In this document: positions 1-9,505 of the stretch, one piece after another
How the letters are laid out: the number at the start of each line of letters is the position of its first letter
Position numbering within the stretch: the stretch's first letter is position 1
NCBI GenBank assembly: GCA_002298165.1
Contig: DBMI01000095.1
Coordinates: 1 to 64,000, forward strand
Direction of reading: 5' to 3'
From: Desulfarculales bacterium UBA702
Lineage (GTDB): Bacteria; Desulfobacterota; Syntrophobacteria; Syntrophobacterales; Syntrophobacteraceae
DNA length: 64,000 bases
Program-made: the position numbers and the translations under genes
The notes under the pieces: model-generated
What the model was told of the DNA's origin: nothing
Seen by the model: the letters and a program-made list of their open reading frames with translations, nothing else
Databases searched by the model: none

Positions 1-206
1 CGGAGCGGAACCCATCACTTCAACCCTGGACGCGGACTGATATTAGGTGAGCCGAAATTCGTATGCGCGGCCGGCGAAGAAGACCGAAAACCTATATGAG
101 ATGGAATAATAGTGCAATGGAAAATGGAGGGGCATGGAAGAGCGGTAAGGAAGAGGAGAGCCTGGACAGGCGGATCGAGAAATGCGGCGGGTTTAGAAGA
201 TCTAGA

Positions 207-881
207 TCAGTCTTTTTTCTCGCCGAAAAGAAGTTCTTTCTCGGCCGGAGTGACACCGATCTCCGGTATTATCGAGGTGGGCTCCTGAGAGCAGACCCGG
301 TTTCTTCCCAGGTTTTTGGCGTGGTACAAAAAGCCATCGGCCCTGCGAATAAACTCGCTCGTCGTCGACTCATCCCTGTGGTTGAAAATGGCTACCCCGA
401 AGCTTGCCGAAAGTGTAACGGGTTTTTCGTTCAATATAGCCTGGCTGGAATTTATAATAACGCGAAGGCGCTCGGCAATATTGGATGCTTGCACAAGAGA
501 AGTGCTGGGCAAAATAAGTGCGAATTCCTCGCCGCCGTACCTGCATGGAATGTCTATAATTCGGGTGCTCTCACGAAGCAGTCTGCCCACCCACGATAAG
601 GCGGTATTGCCGGCTTCATGTCCGTAGACACCATTAACATTTTTGAAGTTGTCGAGATCGGCCATGATAAGGCTTGTCGGAAGCATCGTGCGCCGGGTTC
701 TCTCCATTTCGGTTTCGAGAGCCCGTTGCAGATAACGGAAATTGAAAAGACCTGTCAGGTCGTCGATATAGGATAGGGCTTCCAGGCGGATGCACTGCTC
801 GCGCAGTTGCGTCATTTCGGCCGAGACGGGGCAGTTGGATACGCCTGCGGGGCATTGGTTTTCAGGATTCTTGTTACTCAA
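207..881 (-). CDS. GGDEF diguanylate cyclase, soluble
   Basis: Predicted to condense two GTP to cyclic di-GMP in the cytoplasm. The protein has 224 residues, a short cysteine-containing N-terminus (C10, C17, C30) and then a GGDEF domain from about residue 36 (DDLTGLFNFRYL) to the end. The active-site loop reads GGEEF at 116-120, and D75 sits in the metal-binding ADLDNFK strand. An inhibitory-site motif RIID (107-110) stands exactly five residues before GGEEF, so product feedback is likely. No membrane segment or sensory domain is visible, so its input is unknown. The start is TTG with a GGGGAT-like ribosome site just upstream. It lies 85 bases downstream of the U32 gene on the same strand. 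Family assignment is firm; physiological role is not. Confidence 0.93.
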   Translation of the reverse strand: MSNKNPENQCPAGVSNCPVSAEMTQLREQCIRLEALSYIDDLTGLFNFRYLQRALETEMERTRRTMLPTSLIMADLDNFKNVNGVYGHEAGNTALSWVGRLLRESTRIIDIPCRYGGEEFALILPSTSLVQASNIAERLRVIINSSQAILNEKPVTLSASFGVAIFNHRDESTTSEFIRRADGFLYHAKNLGRNRVCSQEPTSIIPEIGVTPAEKELLFGEKKD

Positions 882-966
882 GTGCTAATCCCCAGATTGA
901 AACGAGAACGAAATTGAAGTAATTGCCGCTCTATATCTTACAACCGGTTCGGAATAATTCAAGAAT

Positions 967-2259
967 TTATGTCAGGCTTTGTTGCCGCCCTGCATGAGTT
1001 CTGACCACCTGAGATGGAAAAGCAGGAATTTTAGCTGGACACTTGATCCAACTGTTTGGATGCGCTTGGGGGAGAATGTTGCCGGCCATGTCCTCGATCT
1101 GATCAAGGACATGGGACCTGCACGAGCCATCCGGAAAAATAAATTCAAGTACCTGACCAGGCTTAAGCGTTGACCTTGCTTCGATGAAAAAAGAGGCTGG
1201 CACAACGCTTTCCGGGAGCACCCTGACGATTCCGGCCAACGTATGAGTCCTGACATAATCGATTTCGCCTTCGGTATTTGCAGGCGCGGCGGGATCGTCG
1301 AACAGAAGACCTTTTGTGTAGGGACGGTGGCTCACCTTGAGAAGGTCCTCAAAAAGATGAAGGGAGCAATCAGTGGTCCCGGATTCTTTAAAGCAATTAT
1401 CAATTGCCCTGCGGTAAGTCTGGGTGACGCTTGCCAGGTAGAGCGCTCCCTTCATCCGGCCCTCTATCTTGAATGAGCTGATCCCGAGTGCTGAAAGTTC
1501 TGCTATGTGCTCGACAAGGCAAAGGTCTTTCGAATTAAAGATAAAGGTGCCGCGATGATCCTCAACAACCGGAAAAAACTCACCAGGCCGTTTCTCCTCG
1601 ACCAGCCTGTAAGACCAGCGGCAGGGTTGAGTGCAATAGCCGCTGTTGGCGCTTCTCCGGTTAAGGTAGGCACTGATGAGGCATCTTCCCGAGTAGGACA
1701 TGCACATTGCCCCGTGGACGAAAACCTCGATTTCGATCTGCTCTCTATTGGCGGATTCCGCAATCTCGGCCAATTCGGAAAAGCTGAGCTCTCTGGCAAG
1801 GTTTATCCGACTTACCCCCTGGTCGCGCCAAAAAGTCATGCTCAAAGAATTGGTCGTATTAGCTTGTGTGCTAAGGTGGACAGGTATACGCGGAGCATGC
1901 CGCCGGGCCAGCAGTAATACGCCGGGGTCGGAAATAATAAGTGCGTCCACGGAAAGGTGTTGAAGGTATTCGAGGTAAGCCGGAAGTTCTTTCAGATCAG
2001 CCTGCCTGGCGAAGACGTTAACCGCGACATATATTTTTTTTCTGTGGATATGGGCGAAAAAGAGCGCTTCCGCAAGCTGTTCGGAACTTAGGTTATGAGT
2101 GAATCCGCGAAGGCTGAAATCTTTTCCCGCGCAATAGATCGCATCGGCACCATAGAGAAGGGCTATCCGGCACTTGTCCATGTTGCCCGCGGGAGCCAGG
2201 AGTTCGGGTTTAAACTGGTGATTCAGGCCGATTTGATCCACGTGTATATCCCCGGGCAT
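967..2259 (-). CDS. trhP: U32-family protein, TrhP-type tRNA uridine hydroxylation factor
   Basis: Closest by recall to E. coli YegQ/TrhP, which works with prephenate to put the 5-hydroxyl on wobble uridine of some tRNAs. Visible matches are the opening FKPELLAPAGN, the strand IEVFVHGAMCMSYSGRC, and the CTQPCRW block followed by MNSKDL-like FNSKDL and FKIEGRMKG. Cysteines C186, C193, C209 and C213 fit the conserved set of the family. The length of 430 residues is slightly below the usual 450. The N-terminus has about 16 residues before the conserved start, and no strong ribosome site precedes the ATG at 2257-2259, so the true start may lie a little inside. Other U32 proteins act in collagen degradation or ubiquinone synthesis; the YegQ-like motifs favour the tRNA role. 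Confidence 0.85.
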   Translation of the reverse strand: MPGDIHVDQIGLNHQFKPELLAPAGNMDKCRIALLYGADAIYCAGKDFSLRGFTHNLSSEQLAEALFFAHIHRKKIYVAVNVFARQADLKELPAYLEYLQHLSVDALIISDPGVLLLARRHAPRIPVHLSTQANTTNSLSMTFWRDQGVSRINLARELSFSELAEIAESANREQIEIEVFVHGAMCMSYSGRCLISAYLNRRSANSGYCTQPCRWSYRLVEEKRPGEFFPVVEDHRGTFIFNSKDLCLVEHIAELSALGISSFKIEGRMKGALYLASVTQTYRRAIDNCFKESGTTDCSLHLFEDLLKVSHRPYTKGLLFDDPAAPANTEGEIDYVRTHTLAGIVRVLPESVVPASFFIEARSTLKPGQVLEFIFPDGSCRSHVLDQIEDMAGNILPQAHPNSWIKCPAKIPAFPSQVVRTHAGRQQSLT

Positions 2260-2397
2260 ATTTTACAGTCGGTAGTGTAGACGGATATTCGTGTCCACTA
2301 CTATCCAAATCTTCACTAAGAGCTGACCGGTGGATTGTACCATTCTTTCAGATGTTGTGAAACGGGCTGGAGCATCGAAGCTATAAAAGGAAACGTC

Positions 2398-3183
2398 ATG
2401 CCTTACATACAGGTCAATGGAATCAGTCTCTATTATGAGGAGGCCGGGCAAGGCCAACCTCTGCTCTTCATCAATGGCCTTGGTTTGAGCACGCGCTCCT
2501 GGGTAAACCAGGTAGAACATTTTTCACGTAAGTTCCGGGTGGTGACATTTGATCCCCGCGGTCATGGCAAATCTGATAAGCCCTCCGGCCCATACTCGAT
2601 TGCGATGTTTGCTTCCGATACAGCCGGGTTGATCCGTACCCTCGATCTTTCCCCCAGCCACATTATCGGCCTGTCGATGGGTGGCATGACGGGTTTTCAA
2701 CTGGCGGTAAGCTCACCCGAGCTGGTCAAGGCCATGGTGATAGTGAACAGCGGCCCCGAATTCATTCTTCGCACTCTTAAACAGAAACTGGAAATGGCAA
2801 AGAGGGAATTGATTGTTAGATTTCTTGGAATGCGAAAGATGGGGAGAATATTGAGCAGGCGATTATTCCCGAAGCCGGAACAAGAGGAATTGCGCGGCTT
2901 CATGGCGCGGCTTTGGGCGGAAAACGACCGGTATGCGTATCGTGAGTCGCTACGGGCGCTCAAGGGTTGGAGCGTCGTGGAAGGTCTCCGTGATATAAGG
3001 GTCCCCACCCTGATCGTGTCTGCTGACCAGGACTATACGCCGGTTGTTTACAAGCAATGGTATGCAGATCAAATTCCCGGAGCAGAGCTGACTATCATCT
3101 CCGATTCACGGCATGCCACACCGGTCGATCAGCCGTTGCGATTCAACCAGGCCGTCATGGAATTCCTGATGAAGCATTCCTGA
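2398..3183 (+). CDS. alpha/beta-fold hydrolase
   Basis: A 261-residue soluble alpha/beta hydrolase, similar in layout to 3-oxoadipate enol-lactone hydrolases and small esterases. It shows the oxyanion strand LLFINGLGLSTRSW, the nucleophile elbow GLSMGG with serine 93, a late acid SADQDYTP and a C-terminal catalytic histidine in SRHATPVDQP, giving a full Ser-Asp-His set. I chose the ATG at 2398 because it follows AAAAGGAAA at a good distance and begins the conserved MPYIQVNGISLYYEEAG; an in-frame ATG at 2335 adds 21 unrelated residues. It is divergent from the U32 gene and is followed by a 250-base gap before dprA. Substrate cannot be told from sequence. Confidence 0.88.
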   Translation: MPYIQVNGISLYYEEAGQGQPLLFINGLGLSTRSWVNQVEHFSRKFRVVTFDPRGHGKSDKPSGPYSIAMFASDTAGLIRTLDLSPSHIIGLSMGGMTGFQLAVSSPELVKAMVIVNSGPEFILRTLKQKLEMAKRELIVRFLGMRKMGRILSRRLFPKPEQEELRGFMARLWAENDRYAYRESLRALKGWSVVEGLRDIRVPTLIVSADQDYTPVVYKQWYADQIPGAELTIISDSRHATPVDQPLRFNQAVMEFLMKHS

Positions 3184-3433
3184 TAATATAGCAGCGATTA
3201 CCGCGGGGACTTGCATCCCGTGGGACTCCGATTTGACAGGATACAGGCTGTCGGCCCTTGGCACGAGGGTCAGCTGTCGGTTTTATTGCCGGATATAGGG
3301 GGCCGGTTTGCTCCATGTGTTACAATATCTGCTGGATTATTTTATCCTGCATGCATGATAAACATATCGTGATTAATTGACAAATCCTGTAGGCGCATGT
3401 AGTTAACGGGACTTATCAGGGGGAGGCATTCGT

Positions 3434-4630
3434 TTGCCGCGCCAAATTCGAAATTGGAGCCCGTCAATAGAACCCGGGGACAATCTGCAATCCAGTGAAT
3501 CGCATTCTGAGCAAAACCGGATCGCCTGGCTGAAACTCAAGCTGGTTACGGGGCTTGGAAACCGCTCGGTTCTTCATCTGCTCGAAAAATTCGGATCGCC
3601 TGAGAATATTCTTTGTGCGGGACTAAAAGATCTGAGGGCCGCTGGAGTGGTGCGACAGCCCGCATTGGAAGCACTTGCCGCAAAGCGATTTTTTCGCGAT
3701 CCCGAGGCCCAATGGCTCAAACTTAAGGCACTGAACATCAGGCTGCTATGCCTGGGAGATGCCGATTATCCCTCTAATCTTGCGACGATTCCCGATCCGC
3801 CGGCGGTGGTTTTCGTATCCGGGAAAATTGAGCCGCGCGATCTTGTTTCCATAGCTGTCGTCGGCTCCCGGTTCGCATCGCCGGCCGGGATTTTGTTTAC
3901 GCGGCGGCTGTGTTCGGACCTGGCCATGAGCGGTATCACTGTTGTGAGCGGCTTCGCGGTTGGTATCGACAGTGCCGCGCATCGTGGAGCTATAAGCGCT
4001 AAGGGACGAACGCTTGCGGTACTCGGGTGCGGACTGGACCACGATTATCCGTCAATAAATGCCGACCTGAAGCGGGAAATCCATGACTACGGCGCGCTCC
4101 TGACGGAGTTTGCGCTTGGAACACCACCGGCGCCCGGAAATTTTCCCGCCAGAAACCGCATTATTAGCGGGCTGTCGCTCGGAGTGGTGGTGGTCGAGGC
4201 TGCGGAAAGGAGCGGATCGCTTATTACCGCGCGTTTAGCCCTGGAACAGGGCAGGGAGGTTTTCGCAGTTCCGGGGGTGGCCCAAAGTTTGCGCAGCACC
4301 GGTTCGCACCGACTCTTGAAACAGGGGGCCAAGCTTGCCGAATGCGCGGAGGATATCATTGAAGAAATTCGGCCCCTTATCAGAACAGGTGTGAGGCCGC
4401 GCGAGAATCCTGACCCCGCGCCTGTCATTGCCCAGGAGGGAATTGCCTCGGGTGAGGAATCAATTCTCTTGAGAATTATGGACAAAATTCCGAAACACAT
4501 AGACGAGATAGCAAACCACGCGGGTATGCCGGTCCACCGGGCGGCCGCCATGCTTTTGGCGCTGGAATTGAAGGGGCTTGTCTCGCAATTGCCGGGGAAG
4601 TATTTTATTTGTAACCGGCCCGGCCAATGA
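3434..4630 (+). CDS. dprA: DNA processing protein DprA
   Basis: DprA/Smf protects incoming single-stranded DNA during natural transformation and loads RecA. The 398-residue protein has an N-terminal helical region (about 25-90), the central Rossmann domain with VVGSRFASPAG, SGFAVGIDSAAHRGA, LGCGLD and FPARNRIISGLS, and a C-terminal winged-helix segment (about 335-395, IPKHIDEIANHAGMPVHRAA). The start is TTG at 3434, supported by a strong GGGGGAGG ribosome site 5-8 bases upstream; no better ATG exists. It is 23 bases upstream of topA, the common dprA-topA arrangement. Presence of dprA next to a prepilin peptidase is compatible with DNA uptake, but other competence genes are not in the window. 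Confidence 0.97.
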   Translation: MPRQIRNWSPSIEPGDNLQSSESHSEQNRIAWLKLKLVTGLGNRSVLHLLEKFGSPENILCAGLKDLRAAGVVRQPALEALAAKRFFRDPEAQWLKLKALNIRLLCLGDADYPSNLATIPDPPAVVFVSGKIEPRDLVSIAVVGSRFASPAGILFTRRLCSDLAMSGITVVSGFAVGIDSAAHRGAISAKGRTLAVLGCGLDHDYPSINADLKREIHDYGALLTEFALGTPPAPGNFPARNRIISGLSLGVVVVEAAERSGSLITARLALEQGREVFAVPGVAQSLRSTGSHRLLKQGAKLAECAEDIIEEIRPLIRTGVRPRENPDPAPVIAQEGIASGEESILLRIMDKIPKHIDEIANHAGMPVHRAAAMLLALELKGLVSQLPGKYFICNRPGQ

Positions 4631-4653
4631 GTGAAATGAGGTAAAATTAACAG

Positions 4654-6942
4654 ATGTCCAAGTCCTTATTGATAGTCGAATCTCCCACCAAGGCAAAAAC
4701 TCTTGAACGCTACCTTGGAGGTGATTTCATAGTGAAGGCCTCTGTGGGACACATCAAGGACCTTCCGGGAAACAAGCTCGGCATAAAGCTCGAAGAGGGA
4801 TTCAAACCCGAATACCAGGTGGTGCGGGGCAAACAAAAAATTATCGACGATCTCAGGAAAGCAGCGGCCAAAGCTGATGCCATATACCTTGGTCCTGACC
4901 CCGACAGGGAAGGCGAGGCCATTGCGTGGCACATTGCGGAAGAAATCGGGAGCAATAAGCCGCTTCACAGGGTCCTTTTCTATGAGCTTACACGTAAAGC
5001 CATAAAGGAGGCCCTTGCCAAGCCCAACGAGCTGAACCCCAAGCTCTACGAGGCTCAGCAGACACGGCGCATACTAGACCGCATGGTCGGATACATGATC
5101 TCTCCGCTGTTGTGGGAGAAAGTTAGAAGGGGCCTTAGCGCCGGCCGGGTACAGTCTGTCGCCCTCAGGCTCATATGCGAGCGCGAAAAAGATATTCACG
5201 ATTTTCGCCAGGAAGAATACTGGACAATAGATGCCAGGGTAGCTCCCCATTCAGAGAAGGCGACGGAGCAGAAATCCTTTGTTGCACAGCTCATCCGGTG
5301 CAAAAAGAAAAAGTGTACGATAACATCCGGTGATGAAGCCCAGCGCCATCTCTCAGCGCTCAAGCCCCTTGACTGGATTGTAGGTAAAGTTGAGAAAAAA
5401 GAGCGGCAGAAAAGGCCTGCTCCTCCCTTCATCACAAGTACCCTGCAGCAGGATGCCGCGAGAAAATTCCATTTTTCCGCAAAGCAGACCATGAGTATCG
5501 CGCAGCGGCTCTACGAGGGAATCGAGGTTGGAAGTGAGGGCGCGGTTGGCCTTATTACCTACATGCGAACCGATTCTACCCGCCTTTCCGAGGATGCTGT
5601 CGAAGCGGCGCGTGATTTCATTGCAGGAAAATGGGGCAAGGACTTTTTGCCCGCAAAACCTGCCGTGTACAAGGCTAAAGAATCCGCACAGGGTGCGCAC
5701 GAAGCCATCCGGCCAACTGATGTTTCACGCACGCCGGAGAGCCTGGCGAAGTTTTTACCCCGCGAGCAGCTAAATCTCTACACCCTTATCTGGAAGCGTT
5801 TTGTGGCCTGCCAGATGGCACCGGCCCTGCTCGATCAAACCACAATAGACGTAGTGGCAGGTGATTATGTCTTTAGGGCGAACGGGTCGGTCATTACTTT
5901 TCACGGCTTTCTCGCGCTCTACGAGGAAGGAAAAGACGAGCCGGAAGATGAAAAGGGAGATGTACGGCTCCCCGAAGTCTTTGAAGGCCAGTCGCTTGAC
6001 CTCCTCGCGATCGACCCTAAACAGCACTTCACTCAGCCTCCACCAAGGTACAGCGAAGCCACGCTGATAAAGGAACTCGAAGATCTCGGAATTGGAAGGC
6101 CCAGCACTTACGCCACTATCGTCTCGACAATTATCGATCGTGAGTATGTCACCCGCGAAAAGCAGCGGCTGTCGCCCACCGAACTGGGTATGGTGATCGA
6201 CAAGATCCTGGCGGGCTGTTTTCCTAATATCGTGGATGTGGATTTTACCGCAAACATGGAAAAGAGCCTTGATGGGATTGAAAAGGGCGCCAACTCCTAT
6301 CTTGGGCTTTTAACAGATTTTTACGGCGATTTTTCGAAAACCCTCGAGGGTGCCCGAACGGGAATGCTGAATCTTCGGACTGCCGGATGGCCTACTTCCC
6401 TGAACTGTCCGCGCTGCAACGAGCCGCTCAAGATAAGGTTCAGCCGAAACGGACCATTCCTGGCCTGTAGCGGCTATCCCGGTTGCTCATACACATCCGA
6501 TTACAAAAGGGACCAAACCGGCCAGATCCATGCTGTAGAAACAAAGGAGCATGTGACCGAGGAGGTTTGCGAAAAATGCGGCAAGCCAATGCTCCTGAAG
6601 CATGGCCGTTATGGAAATTTCCTCGCTTGCAGCGGATATCCAAAATGTAAGAGCACTCGTCCGGTCTCAAGCGGCATCAATTGTCCACGAGAGGGCTGCG
6701 GAGGTCATCTGGTTGAGCGCATGAGCCGGAGGGGTAAGTTTTACGGGTGCAGCAAATATCCGGAATGCAAGATGCTCTTTCAGGGTGAACCTGTTCGGGA
6801 AAGCTGTCCTGCATGCAATGCCCCGGTTCTTTTCAGGAGGAGCGCAAAATCCGGTCAGGGAACACTTTTCTGCATAAATCCGTCCTGCAAGTATAAGAAG
6901 AAAGAGGAACTCGAACAGGACCTGGCGAGCGGCGGGGAATAA
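4654..6942 (+). CDS. topA: type IA DNA topoisomerase I
   Basis: Relaxes negative supercoils by a single-strand break with a 5'-phosphotyrosine link. The N-terminal TOPRIM domain opens with LLIVESPTKAKTLERYLG and carries the acidic DPDREGEAIAWH motif. The active-site tyrosine is Y303 in GLITYMRTDSTRLS. The C-terminus has four cysteine zinc ribbons (about residues 585-755), each of the form CxxC or CxxxxC followed by FLACSGYPxC or a variant; the last is less regular. Its length of 762 residues is normal for the family. The ATG at 4654 is preceded by TGAGG at 12 bases. It sits between dprA and pilD and is only 4 bases from the latter, so these genes probably share a transcript. Confidence 0.98.
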   Translation: MSKSLLIVESPTKAKTLERYLGGDFIVKASVGHIKDLPGNKLGIKLEEGFKPEYQVVRGKQKIIDDLRKAAAKADAIYLGPDPDREGEAIAWHIAEEIGSNKPLHRVLFYELTRKAIKEALAKPNELNPKLYEAQQTRRILDRMVGYMISPLLWEKVRRGLSAGRVQSVALRLICEREKDIHDFRQEEYWTIDARVAPHSEKATEQKSFVAQLIRCKKKKCTITSGDEAQRHLSALKPLDWIVGKVEKKERQKRPAPPFITSTLQQDAARKFHFSAKQTMSIAQRLYEGIEVGSEGAVGLITYMRTDSTRLSEDAVEAARDFIAGKWGKDFLPAKPAVYKAKESAQGAHEAIRPTDVSRTPESLAKFLPREQLNLYTLIWKRFVACQMAPALLDQTTIDVVAGDYVFRANGSVITFHGFLALYEEGKDEPEDEKGDVRLPEVFEGQSLDLLAIDPKQHFTQPPPRYSEATLIKELEDLGIGRPSTYATIVSTIIDREYVTREKQRLSPTELGMVIDKILAGCFPNIVDVDFTANMEKSLDGIEKGANSYLGLLTDFYGDFSKTLEGARTGMLNLRTAGWPTSLNCPRCNEPLKIRFSRNGPFLACSGYPGCSYTSDYKRDQTGQIHAVETKEHVTEEVCEKCGKPMLLKHGRYGNFLACSGYPKCKSTRPVSSGINCPREGCGGHLVERMSRRGKFYGCSKYPECKMLFQGEPVRESCPACNAPVLFRRSAKSGQGTLFCINPSCKYKKKEELEQDLASGGE

Positions 6943-6946
6943 GAAA

Positions 6947-7741
6947 ATGGCCCTCGTTAACTCTGTCCCTTTTACGTTCCAGATCATGGCCTTTGTGATT
7001 GGATGCTGCTTTGGCAGCTTCTATAACGTGGTAATTCATCGCGTTCCCCGAGATGAATCGATTGTGAGTCCGGGATCGAGGTGCCCCGGCTGCGGAAACT
7101 CCATTTCTTTCTACGATAACATACCCATATTGAGTTTTTTGCTGTTGGGCGGCAGATGCCGGAACTGCGGGACTTCTATTTCCTTTCGATACCCGGCTGT
7201 CGAAATCTTGACCGGCTTTTTCGCATTTCTCCTGTTTCGCCGCTATGGATTGCATCCGCAGATACTTATCGAATTTGTTTTCCTTTCGCTGTTGCTGATA
7301 ATTGCAATGATCGACCTCGACACCTTTCTGATCCCCGACGTGCTCTCACTCCCGGGGATCGTCCTGGGTTTTGCCTTTTCGTTTTTCACACCTCGCCTGA
7401 CGTGGAGCGACTCGCTAATCGGCATACTCGCCGGTGGCGGCAGCTTATACCTGATTGCCACACTCTATTCGCTTCTGCGAAAAAAAGAGGGCATGGGTGG
7501 AGGTGACATCAAACTCCTTGGAATGATAGGCGCATTCATCGGCTGGCAGGGCGTGGTGTTTACGGTGTTCCTGGCATCAACAACGGGCATGATTTTTGCT
7601 CTCCCTATGATTGTGCGCGGCGGGAAAGGATTCGGCTCCGAAATACCTTTCGGCCCTTTTTTGTCCTTCGGCGCCGCCTGCTATATTTTTTGGGGACAAA
7701 TCGCGTGGCACTGGTATGTCTCCCAGGTTCTCGGGCTATAG
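6947..7741 (+). CDS. pilD: prepilin leader peptidase / N-methyltransferase
   Basis: Inner-membrane aspartic peptidase that cleaves and N-methylates type IV prepilins and type II secretion pseudopilins. It has 264 residues. The N-terminal part GCCFGSFYNVVIHRVP is diagnostic, and two CxxC pairs (CPGC, CRNC) form the zinc-binding cytoplasmic loop of full-length PilD. The two catalytic aspartates are in MIDLDTFLIPD and GGGDIKLLGMIGA. About seven to eight hydrophobic segments are visible. The ATG is 4 bases after the topA stop, with GGGGA inside the end of topA as ribosome site. No pilin or secretion genes lie in this window, so its substrates are encoded elsewhere. Confidence 0.96.
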   Translation: MALVNSVPFTFQIMAFVIGCCFGSFYNVVIHRVPRDESIVSPGSRCPGCGNSISFYDNIPILSFLLLGGRCRNCGTSISFRYPAVEILTGFFAFLLFRRYGLHPQILIEFVFLSLLLIIAMIDLDTFLIPDVLSLPGIVLGFAFSFFTPRLTWSDSLIGILAGGGSLYLIATLYSLLRKKEGMGGGDIKLLGMIGAFIGWQGVVFTVFLASTTGMIFALPMIVRGGKGFGSEIPFGPFLSFGAACYIFWGQIAWHWYVSQVLGL

Positions 7742-7744
7742 AAG

Positions 7745-8587
7745 ATGTCCCGCAGGTGCTTTTTCATAGAAAGAATTCAGGCCGATGCGGAATTCGTAGA
7801 TCTTTCAGCGGAGGCATCACACCACCTTGAAAAAGTCCTGCGGCTGGGGATCGGAGAAACGGTCGAGGTCCGTGATGGGGCGGGCAATGCCTGGAAGACT
7901 GAAATAGCGCTCAAAAGCAAGGGATGTGTTTCTTTAAGGATCGTCTCGCGGCTTGATTTATCATTTTTTGAGTCGCCGCTTAAAATTACTCTCGCCCTTG
8001 CGCTCGTTCGGACCGATATAATTGACATGGCCGTGCGGCAGGCAACGGAGATGGGCGTTTCGAAGATCGCCCTTTTCCCGGCTGCCCGGAGCCAATACTC
8101 CCTTGCCGGAGAGCGGGCCGGTAAGAAAGCGCTCAGGTGGTCGAAAATAGCGCGAGAAGCTCTTTGCCAATGCTGCAGAACCAGAGTCCCGGAAATTTCA
8201 ATTTTTGAGGATCTGGACAGCTTGCTTGCGGCGCATTCAAACGGCGAGAGGCTGGAGAGTGGCGGAGCGGGCGAAAAGTCCGAAATCCTGAAAATTATCG
8301 CGCTCGAGGGCGAGCGCGAGCAGAGCATCGATATAGTAAAGAGGAAGCACCCATCCTGCAGGGAGGTCCTGGCGATTATCGGACCCGAAGGAGGGTGGGA
8401 GACCCCGGAAATTTTAAAGCTCATTGGCGCCGGTTTTCATCCGGTACGGTTCGGCCCAAGGATTTTGCGATTTGAAACGGCTGCTGTTGCAATGATTTCC
8501 TCGATACAACTTCTCTGGGGCGATTTCGGCGAGACCGGGCAAAAGGGGAGCGAAAAAAATGAAGTGCACGAAATGCGGTTTTGTTAG
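7745..8587 (+). CDS. rsmE: 16S rRNA (uracil1498-N3)-methyltransferase
   Basis: SPOUT-class methyltransferase that methylates U1498 of 16S rRNA. The N-terminal PUA-like part reads SRRCFFIERI and SHHLEKVLRLGIGETVEVRDG, and the C-terminal knot carries IIGPEGGWETPEI and FGPRILRFETAAVAMIS, which bind S-adenosylmethionine. The 280 residues are a little over the usual 240-250, through an insert around residues 155-190 (AHSNGERLESGGAGEK). It begins 3 bases after pilD. Its last 29 bases overlap the next gene in another frame, indicating translational coupling. Confidence 0.95.
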   Translation: MSRRCFFIERIQADAEFVDLSAEASHHLEKVLRLGIGETVEVRDGAGNAWKTEIALKSKGCVSLRIVSRLDLSFFESPLKITLALALVRTDIIDMAVRQATEMGVSKIALFPAARSQYSLAGERAGKKALRWSKIAREALCQCCRTRVPEISIFEDLDSLLAAHSNGERLESGGAGEKSEILKIIALEGEREQSIDIVKRKHPSCREVLAIIGPEGGWETPEILKLIGAGFHPVRFGPRILRFETAAVAMISSIQLLWGDFGETGQKGSEKNEVHEMRFC

Positions 8588-9263
8588 TTTCGATTACCTT
8601 TCCGAATGTAAGAAATGCGGAATGTCCCTCGCCGGAACGAGAGAAGCTCTCGGGCTGGCCGCTGCCAAACCGGCAATACCCTTTTTTCTTGCACCGCTTC
8701 TGAAAGATTACAAAGAACCGCTTACTCAGGCATCGCCCGCCCCCGAGACGATGGAAGACAACGCTCTTCCATCATTTGATTTTTCCGATGATTTCGATAC
8801 CCATGCCGCAGATGAAGTGCCCGTGCAGACACAGAACGAGGGCGGTGATTCGGGATTGCTTGAAATCTCCGATGAGGAACTCGATTTTCTAATCCAATCA
8901 GGAATAGATGAAACAGGACAGGATCAGAAGGCAGCGGAAAAGCTTTCCGAACCCGTTAAGGATACCATGGCCGATACCGTGGCAGAAACTGTGAAATCAG
9001 CCGAAACCGAATCCGAGGAACTCCTCCTGGATTTCGATAATATCTCCCTCCCGGATTTTTCAAAACTCGACGAAGCCCCCGGCCAGAACACCTCGTCGCC
9101 GGTCGAATTACCGAAGGCTATCGAGCCTCCTCCGGCAGAAGACGAATCCCTTCAGATAGAGCTTTCGGAACAGGACCTCGAAATGCTTCTAACCGAACTG
9201 GAGGACCCAGGTTCGAAGAAAACCGATCCCAAAAACGGGAGCGGATCTGCAAAGCCGAATTGA
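8559..9263 (+). CDS. acidic zinc-ribbon protein of unknown function
   Basis: A 234-residue protein with an N-terminal zinc knuckle (CTKCGFVSFDYLSECKKCG, four cysteines in the first 25 residues) followed by a long, strongly acidic, proline-rich low-complexity tail. The tail repeats a short theme: ISDEELDFLI at about 105 and LSEQDLEMLL near 210, both predicted amphipathic helices. There is no membrane segment. It starts inside the end of rsmE, so the two are probably translationally coupled. A zinc ribbon plus disordered acidic tail suggests an adaptor that binds another protein through the short helices, but I do not recognise a named family and give no function. Confidence 0.8.
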   Translation: MKCTKCGFVSFDYLSECKKCGMSLAGTREALGLAAAKPAIPFFLAPLLKDYKEPLTQASPAPETMEDNALPSFDFSDDFDTHAADEVPVQTQNEGGDSGLLEISDEELDFLIQSGIDETGQDQKAAEKLSEPVKDTMADTVAETVKSAETESEELLLDFDNISLPDFSKLDEAPGQNTSSPVELPKAIEPPPAEDESLQIELSEQDLEMLLTELEDPGSKKTDPKNGSGSAKPN

Positions 9264-9464
9264 GAGCCTGGAAATACCGCAAAAGAGTGTCGAAGATCGT
9301 AGGAATGGAGATCGCGGAGTTCGTTTCGAAATACGGGCTTGGCACTGAACTTTAACTAATGGGAATGCTGTTGGGAAAGATCAAAGAAATTGCCACTAAC
9401 TTTCCCGCTAGTCGCACATCCTTTCTGATTGAGCCCTCAGTCTCGTAATGCGTGATAAATTCGG

Positions 9465-9494
9465 TTGACAATCCACCAGCGGTTACACTACTAT
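9465..9494 (+). promoter_or_regulatory. sigma-70-type promoter of tRNA-Phe
   Basis: A perfect -35 TTGACA (9465-9470) and -10 TACTAT (9489-9494) separated by 18 bases, placing the start near 9501, about five bases before the mature tRNA. The short CG-rich stretch CGCCTGC after the -10 resembles the discriminator of stringently controlled stable-RNA promoters. The stringent control is inference. Confidence 0.75.
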
Positions 9495-9505
9495 CGCCTG
9501 CTTGT

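Noticed and set aside
63..599. Open frame on the plus strand opposite the diguanylate cyclase
   Set aside because: It lies opposite a clear GGDEF gene, has no ribosome site and its translation resembles no protein.
3201..3225. Hairpin after the alpha/beta hydrolase considered as an intrinsic terminator
   Set aside because: 7-bp stem without a T run; not enough to call.
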